Positions 62,401 to 64,000 of a DNA stretch of 64,000 nt are shown one piece after another. Origin of the DNA: Trebouxia sp. TZW2008 (taxonomy: Eukaryota; Chlorophyta; Trebouxiophyceae; Trebouxiales; Trebouxiaceae). Made by a program: the position numbers and the translations under genes. The notes below the pieces were generated by a model. It made no database searches. It was given only the letters and a program-made list of their open reading frames with translations, and was not told the origin of the DNA. Position 1 is the first letter of the stretch. Every line of letters starts with the position of its first letter. The stretch covers positions 62,001 through 126,000 of the forward strand of contig BDIU01000059.1 in assembly GCA_002118135.1 (NCBI GenBank), in the 5' to 3' direction.

Positions 62401-63511
62401 CCTGGCTGCACGCCTGCACAGAAGGTGTACTCAAATCCTTGCTGTGCCTGCTATTGCTTTCACTCATGCTTGGCTTTCGCTGTTGGTTGTGCTAGTGATC
62501 CCACGCCCGCTGTTTTGTGTCTGATGGTGCTGTTGCTTTCAAGTTTGCTGGGTTTCTGCCATTCATAGTGCTGTGGCTTTCACGACTGATGCTCGTTTGG
62601 TTTTGTTGCTGGCTCTTGCATATGATGGCAAATGGTCATTGCTGGTGCTGTTGCTTCCACACTGCGGACAACACTTTGGCTGTGCAATGCAATGACAGCA
62701 AACAAGCAACGACTTGTGGGCCTGATCACTACTTGTTGATGCAGTAGTGGTCAAATGCCTACTGCTGGAGTAGGTGCTGACAGCTCTGTTGCTCTTCTTT
62801 CTCCAGGGTGGCTGAGGAGCCTCTCTTGAGGGCAATCCAGAACACAAGCGTGACCTTCAATCGCGGGCATGCCACCAAGCTACTGCAGAGATGGTTCTGC
62901 ATCAGCCTGCGTAACAACATAGCTGTTGATGGGCTGTCTCAGAAACCCTTTGAGGGTGTCACTTTGGACAATCAAATGGAGGAAATGAGCCAGTCAGAAG
63001 CGCAAATGTGGGCTGATGATGATGCTGTCATGAGATGGATTGTGCAGTTCACCAGGCGTGGACCTGATGGCAGCATTTTCCAGAGAGAAGTAGATGTAAG
63101 TCAACTATGCAGCTCATGTCCACCACTCTGGGCTGTTGTTGGCTGTGGTATTTCTGATCAAGGGTGCATTGTGCAAATGTATGGTCTGACTGAGCCCTGA
63201 TATGTCTCGTGACTTGAATTTTGCTAATTTGCGTGTCATGAGCGCAATCAGGTTGCTTTTGGCATGCTAACCTGTGACATTGCAGCCAGCACTGAAGCCT
63301 TTATTTGCAGTGTGCCAAAAAAAAAAAAGGTCAATGATGTGTGTCGCTTCTGCAGGCATTGCAGGCAAGAGGTACCAGTGCTTTAGTTCAGAGCTTGCTA
63401 TCAAATGAAGTAGGCGAGAAGGGGCTTGTGCAGGGTTTGCAGCAGGCGCTCAGTGACAGACCACAGCTCAGAACTGCTTTGGAGAAGCTGTTGCAGAATG
63501 GCAACCCATGA
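38435..63511 (+). CDS. ACC1: Acetyl-CoA carboxylase, eukaryotic multidomain (homomeric) type
   Basis: Carboxylates acetyl-CoA to malonyl-CoA for fatty-acid synthesis and elongation. Forty exons in continuous phase total 7713 nt, about 2570 aa. First: 38435-38571, 38694-38792, 39293-39559, 40206-40314, 40883-41107, 41327-41454, 41743-41830, 42343-42489, 42876-43017. Last: 61099-61224, 61528-61659, 62006-62199, 62807-63095, 63356-63511. Biotin carboxylase is at about 79-580 ([43 protein letters not shown]). Biotin attaches to Lys ~742 in [11 protein letters not shown] (exon 45854-46298). The central domain spans about 790-1775. Carboxyltransferase is at about 1780-2520 ([59 protein letters not shown]). 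Introns after 46298 and 50229 begin with GC. Low-complexity inserts lie in exons 52659-53340 and 59432-59749. The ATG at 38435 is the first in frame, but the start is the least certain point. Plastid or cytosolic location is unclear. Confidence 0.95.
40722..40832 (+). repeat. Near-intact upstream copy of ACC exon 5 start
   Basis: ctgcag/atagggtcc then a strong match to exon 40883-41107 for about 110 bases (gtgtctcatacaaggactgt and ggcggcatcat are shared). A 7-base gap after atagggtcc breaks the frame, so use of its acceptor would cause a frameshift. Confidence 0.9.
42105..42320 (+). repeat. Two upstream copies of ACC exon 8 (about 119-bp tandem array)
   Basis: Copies at about 42105 and 42224 precede the exon at 42343. 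The second repeats gtgcttgtgcaggcatctgc exactly across the acceptor. The unit includes both exon start and upstream intron. Reading on in the second copy gives [10 protein letters not shown] instead of ATVEFLYG. Confidence 0.9.
42719..42830 (+). repeat. Upstream copy of ACC exon 9 start
   Basis: tctgtag/gtggagcatcctgtgac reads [15 protein letters not shown] like the true exon at 42876, offset 157 bp. It keeps its acceptor, then loses several residues of the biotin carboxylase core ([11 protein letters not shown] for [13 protein letters not shown]) and runs on without a matching donor. Confidence 0.9.
43628..43710 (+). repeat. Downstream copy of ACC exon 10 end
   Basis: ggggtacttctcaatgagaag and gagatctttgactcccag repeat the last 70 bases of exon 43383-43576. 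The donor has become gcatgc. Confidence 0.8.
43888..44010 (+). repeat. Upstream copy of ACC exon 11 start
   Basis: Reads [20 protein letters not shown], identical in protein to the true exon at 44071, then lacks four residues (VKIRGEI becomes IRGAI) and ends in a stop. The acceptor equivalent has decayed to tgtgga. Confidence 0.9.
44531..44795 (+). repeat. Intronic tandem repeat with AGCAGCTGGTTTGCAAAGC core
   Basis: The core gcagctggt(c/t)tgcaaagc or a close variant recurs near 44535, 44656, 44725 and 44777. Several repeats are followed by similar text (gtcatgccaaa-a). It fills the intron before ACC exon 12 and matches no exon I could identify. Confidence 0.6.
45030..45062. repeat. (GCATGCATA)-type microsatellite
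   Basis: The unit agcatgcat repeats three to four times without interruption just after the donor of ACC exon 12. A shorter trace of the same motif is at about 45257-45272. Confidence 0.8.
45100..45165 (+). repeat. Downstream copy of ACC exon 12 end
   Basis: cttcagcaccagcttgtcct, then agaacgtgaattgcacagca, repeats ttccagcaccagcttgtctt and ggaaggtcagttgcacagca at 44984-45022, across the donor. Confidence 0.8.
45797..45848 (+). repeat. Upstream copy of ACC exon 14 start
   Basis: cctgcacag/gtggatatgttctc ... cacagcgtaagcaagaa parallels cctgcatag/gtggacggactg ... cacagcgaagaagaag at 45846-45892, offset 57 bp. Confidence 0.65.
47286..47580 (+). repeat. Two downstream copies of ACC exon 16 end (about 197-bp array)
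   Basis: The string gaatcagcc starts at 47091, 47287 and 47484. Each unit holds the last ~88 bases of exon 47020-47178, its donor, and about 105 bp of intron (cacagcagacccatgc). The third unit is open throughout and reads [19 protein letters not shown]; its donor is now gcaggt. Both copies are preceded by a cag that could serve as acceptor. Confidence 0.9.
48829..48905 (+). repeat. Downstream copy of ACC exon 18 end
   Basis: ggtggcgccgacttttgagc ... ctgctgcgccgccttgttag ... attg/gtaagc repeats the last 60 bases of exon 48460-48616 with its donor, about 273 bp further on. Confidence 0.85.
48965..49215 (+). repeat. Two upstream copies of ACC exon 19 start
   Basis: Copies at about 48965 (ctcagggcagcgcacaggt) and 49138 (gacagggcagtgtccaggtg, then gccacagcccagcagctgct) precede the true start at 49368 (gtcagggcagtgctcaggtg). 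The nearer copy matches for about 75 bases. Confidence 0.8.
49815..49935 (+). repeat. Upstream copy of ACC exon 20 start
   Basis: gggcatgcacatcagagcgg, then gtcgtgcctaggaggcccac and ggcctctactcagggctggt parallel the true exon from 50017. The match runs for about 105 bases to cagccccagtcaaccc. Confidence 0.85.
50493..50735 (+). repeat. Two upstream copies of ACC exon 21 start
   Basis: Copies begin cag/gaacaagctctgctgac at 50493 and cag/gaaagagccctgctgac at 50612; the exon is at 50762. Spacing is 119 and 150 bp. The second reads CIQQQP and GLVMLWTH like the exon. Both keep the acceptor. Confidence 0.9.
51329..52011 (+). repeat. Four upstream copies of ACC exon 22 start
   Basis: Copies start at 51329, 51524, 51692 and 51879, each right after a cag acceptor; the true exon starts at 52061. 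Spacings are 195, 168, 187 and 182 bp. All share ccatctgcagca(a/g)gg or close variants and acacagc-gtg. Copies nearer to the exon match it better and for longer (about 75 bases in the first, 130 in the third and fourth). All lack the 3' half of the exon. Confidence 0.95.
52880..53142 (+). repeat. Degenerate in-frame repeats in ACC exon 23
   Basis: Units such as KGNAGPS, RGNASPS and EGNAGP are followed by GSDGTPP/GSDGKPP and [27 protein letters not shown]. They form a basic Gly/Ser/Pro-rich insert of about 90 residues in the central domain. The frame is kept across all units. Confidence 0.85.
54360..54670 (+). repeat. Three downstream copies of ACC exon 25 end
   Basis: After the donor at 54237, matches to the exon end (ccagcttggagagtggtgg-t) recur at about 54372 and 54625, and a more degraded one (ctgtctctttcccgacaggc) near 54492. 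Copies read AWRVV or decayed versions and include an acag/gt donor. Confidence 0.8.
55841..55996 (+). repeat. 52-bp tandem repeat, three units
   Basis: Units beginning tgagctggcagtct start at 55841, 55893 and 55945, a strict 52-bp period, about 85-90 percent alike by eye. It lies in the intron before ACC exon 27. No exon source is recognised. Confidence 0.9.
56228..56570 (+). repeat. Downstream copies of ACC exon 27 end (about 150-bp array)
   Basis: The junction cagacag/gttggtggttgcagctgacagc at 56221-56244 is repeated as cgacag/gtcggtgattgcagctgacagc near 56378 and, degraded, near 56535. The intron text between (cctgatctg-agctgctg) is repeated too, so the unit spans exon end, donor and intron. 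Confidence 0.85.
58326..58400 (+). repeat. Upstream copy of ACC exon 31 start
   Basis: cttgcag/gtgtatacagagggcaga then ccagcccataatcctgatg parallels the exon at 58470 (gtgtatacagagggcagatc). A 1-base change alters the frame-critical region. Confidence 0.9.
59149..59300 (+). repeat. Downstream copy of ACC exon 32 end
   Basis: cctgcctctcaccttgcctg and ccctgccagtgatcaataca ... cgtgacatcgagga-tc ... aatggtgc repeats the last 95 bases and donor of exon 58928-59096. Confidence 0.85.
62255..62435 (+). repeat. Downstream copy (or copies) of ACC exon 38 end
   Basis: From about 62341, caggatggtggccgagggcg ... ggcattgtgccctggcagca ... acagaag/gtgtac repeats the last 90 bases and donor of exon 62006-62199. 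A shorter echo of the donor region (ctacagaaggtgcccatacg) is at about 62271. Confidence 0.9.
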
Positions 63512-64000
63512 ACCTGAACTATAGATATGGCCTTTCTGACTCCTGAGGAAGATGAGGACTGCCATTCTGATTGACATGTCAACGATTTTGCCCAGAAGCA
63601 CCGTGATCCTGTGACATGCTCAATTTTGTTCACTCTCAACAGCTGATGCCAAAGTCTTACTTACGACTTGAACTGACTTTCAGCAAAGATCTGAATAAGT
63701 CCCTCACATTTGAGTTGCATGATCATACTTTGAATTTGGAGAACTGGAAAGACGTTTTTGGAACATACACATGTGTATGTACAACGACTCAGCGGAAAGT
63801 TTCACCAGTGGTCAGAAGCGCTCAGGATCTCAACAAGTCATCAGTTCAACATCAAGTCAACAGCAAATCACAGTGGCAGCCTATCAGCACGCTCTCTACA
63901 ACACTCATTGCAAACTTACATTCCTCACACATCCACTTCTGGTCACTATCTCCACTCTCATGGGGTCACCTAGAAGCTAGTTGGAAAGCTGCTGCATTGC
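63512..64000. other. 3' flank of the ACC gene
   Basis: No gene is recognised after the stop codon. No TGTAA signal was seen up to the window end. Short overlapping frames near 63758-63980 look like chance. Confidence 0.4.

Overview
This is nuclear DNA of a eukaryotic alga, most likely a green alga (Chlorophyta). The genes have many short exons joined by GT-AG introns, with a few GC-AG. They include a ferredoxin-type sulfite reductase with the plant/cyanobacterial iron-sulfur ligand spacing, an acetylornithine aminotransferase with a transit-peptide-like N-terminus, and a eukaryotic multidomain acetyl-CoA carboxylase. The taxon is inferred from gene content and intron style; no rRNA or organelle marker is present. 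There is no sign of operons, CRISPR or bacterial DNA.

Layout. 132-1969 (+): the 3' part of an unrecognised Ser/Ala-rich protein. 2352-3599 (-): a 5'-truncated non-LTR reverse transcriptase. 3950-4222 (-): an orphan coding exon. 4394-7894 (+): sulfite reductase, 6 exons, 661 aa. 8431-10307 (+): an IMPACT/YigZ-family protein. 10928-14717 (-): acetylornithine aminotransferase, 9 exons, 479 aa. 15100-19704 (+): a 4-aminobutyrate-type class III aminotransferase, 10 exons, 458 aa, divergent from the previous gene across 382 bp. 21255-21327 (-): tRNA-Ala(UGC). 21369-25574 (-): a CCDC112-like coiled-coil protein. 26087-36101 (+): a 1616-aa low-complexity protein with a TACC-like C-terminal coiled coil, 19 exons. 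36880-37215 (-): a possible small membrane protein. 38435-63511 (+): homomeric acetyl-CoA carboxylase, 40 exons, about 2570 aa, complete from biotin carboxylase to carboxyltransferase. I derived exon borders by hand by requiring splice sites, continuous phase and family homology; the coding lengths of the four complete models (sulfite reductase, the GABA-type aminotransferase, the TACC-like gene and ACCase) and of the acetylornithine aminotransferase all come out as multiples of three.

Function. The metabolic genes cover sulfite reduction, arginine/ornithine synthesis, GABA or related amine transamination, and malonyl-CoA synthesis. The CCDC112-like and TACC-like genes are head to head, and both families are linked to centrosomes or centriolar satellites in animals.

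The most striking feature is not a gene. Introns of most genes contain decayed copies of the neighbouring exon, roughly forty in total by eye. Copies upstream of an exon carry the acceptor AG and the 5' part of the exon. Copies downstream carry the 3' part of the exon and the donor. Every copy I found obeys this rule. It points to recurrent tandem duplication across splice junctions, which splicing can ignore, so that introns grow while the protein stays intact.
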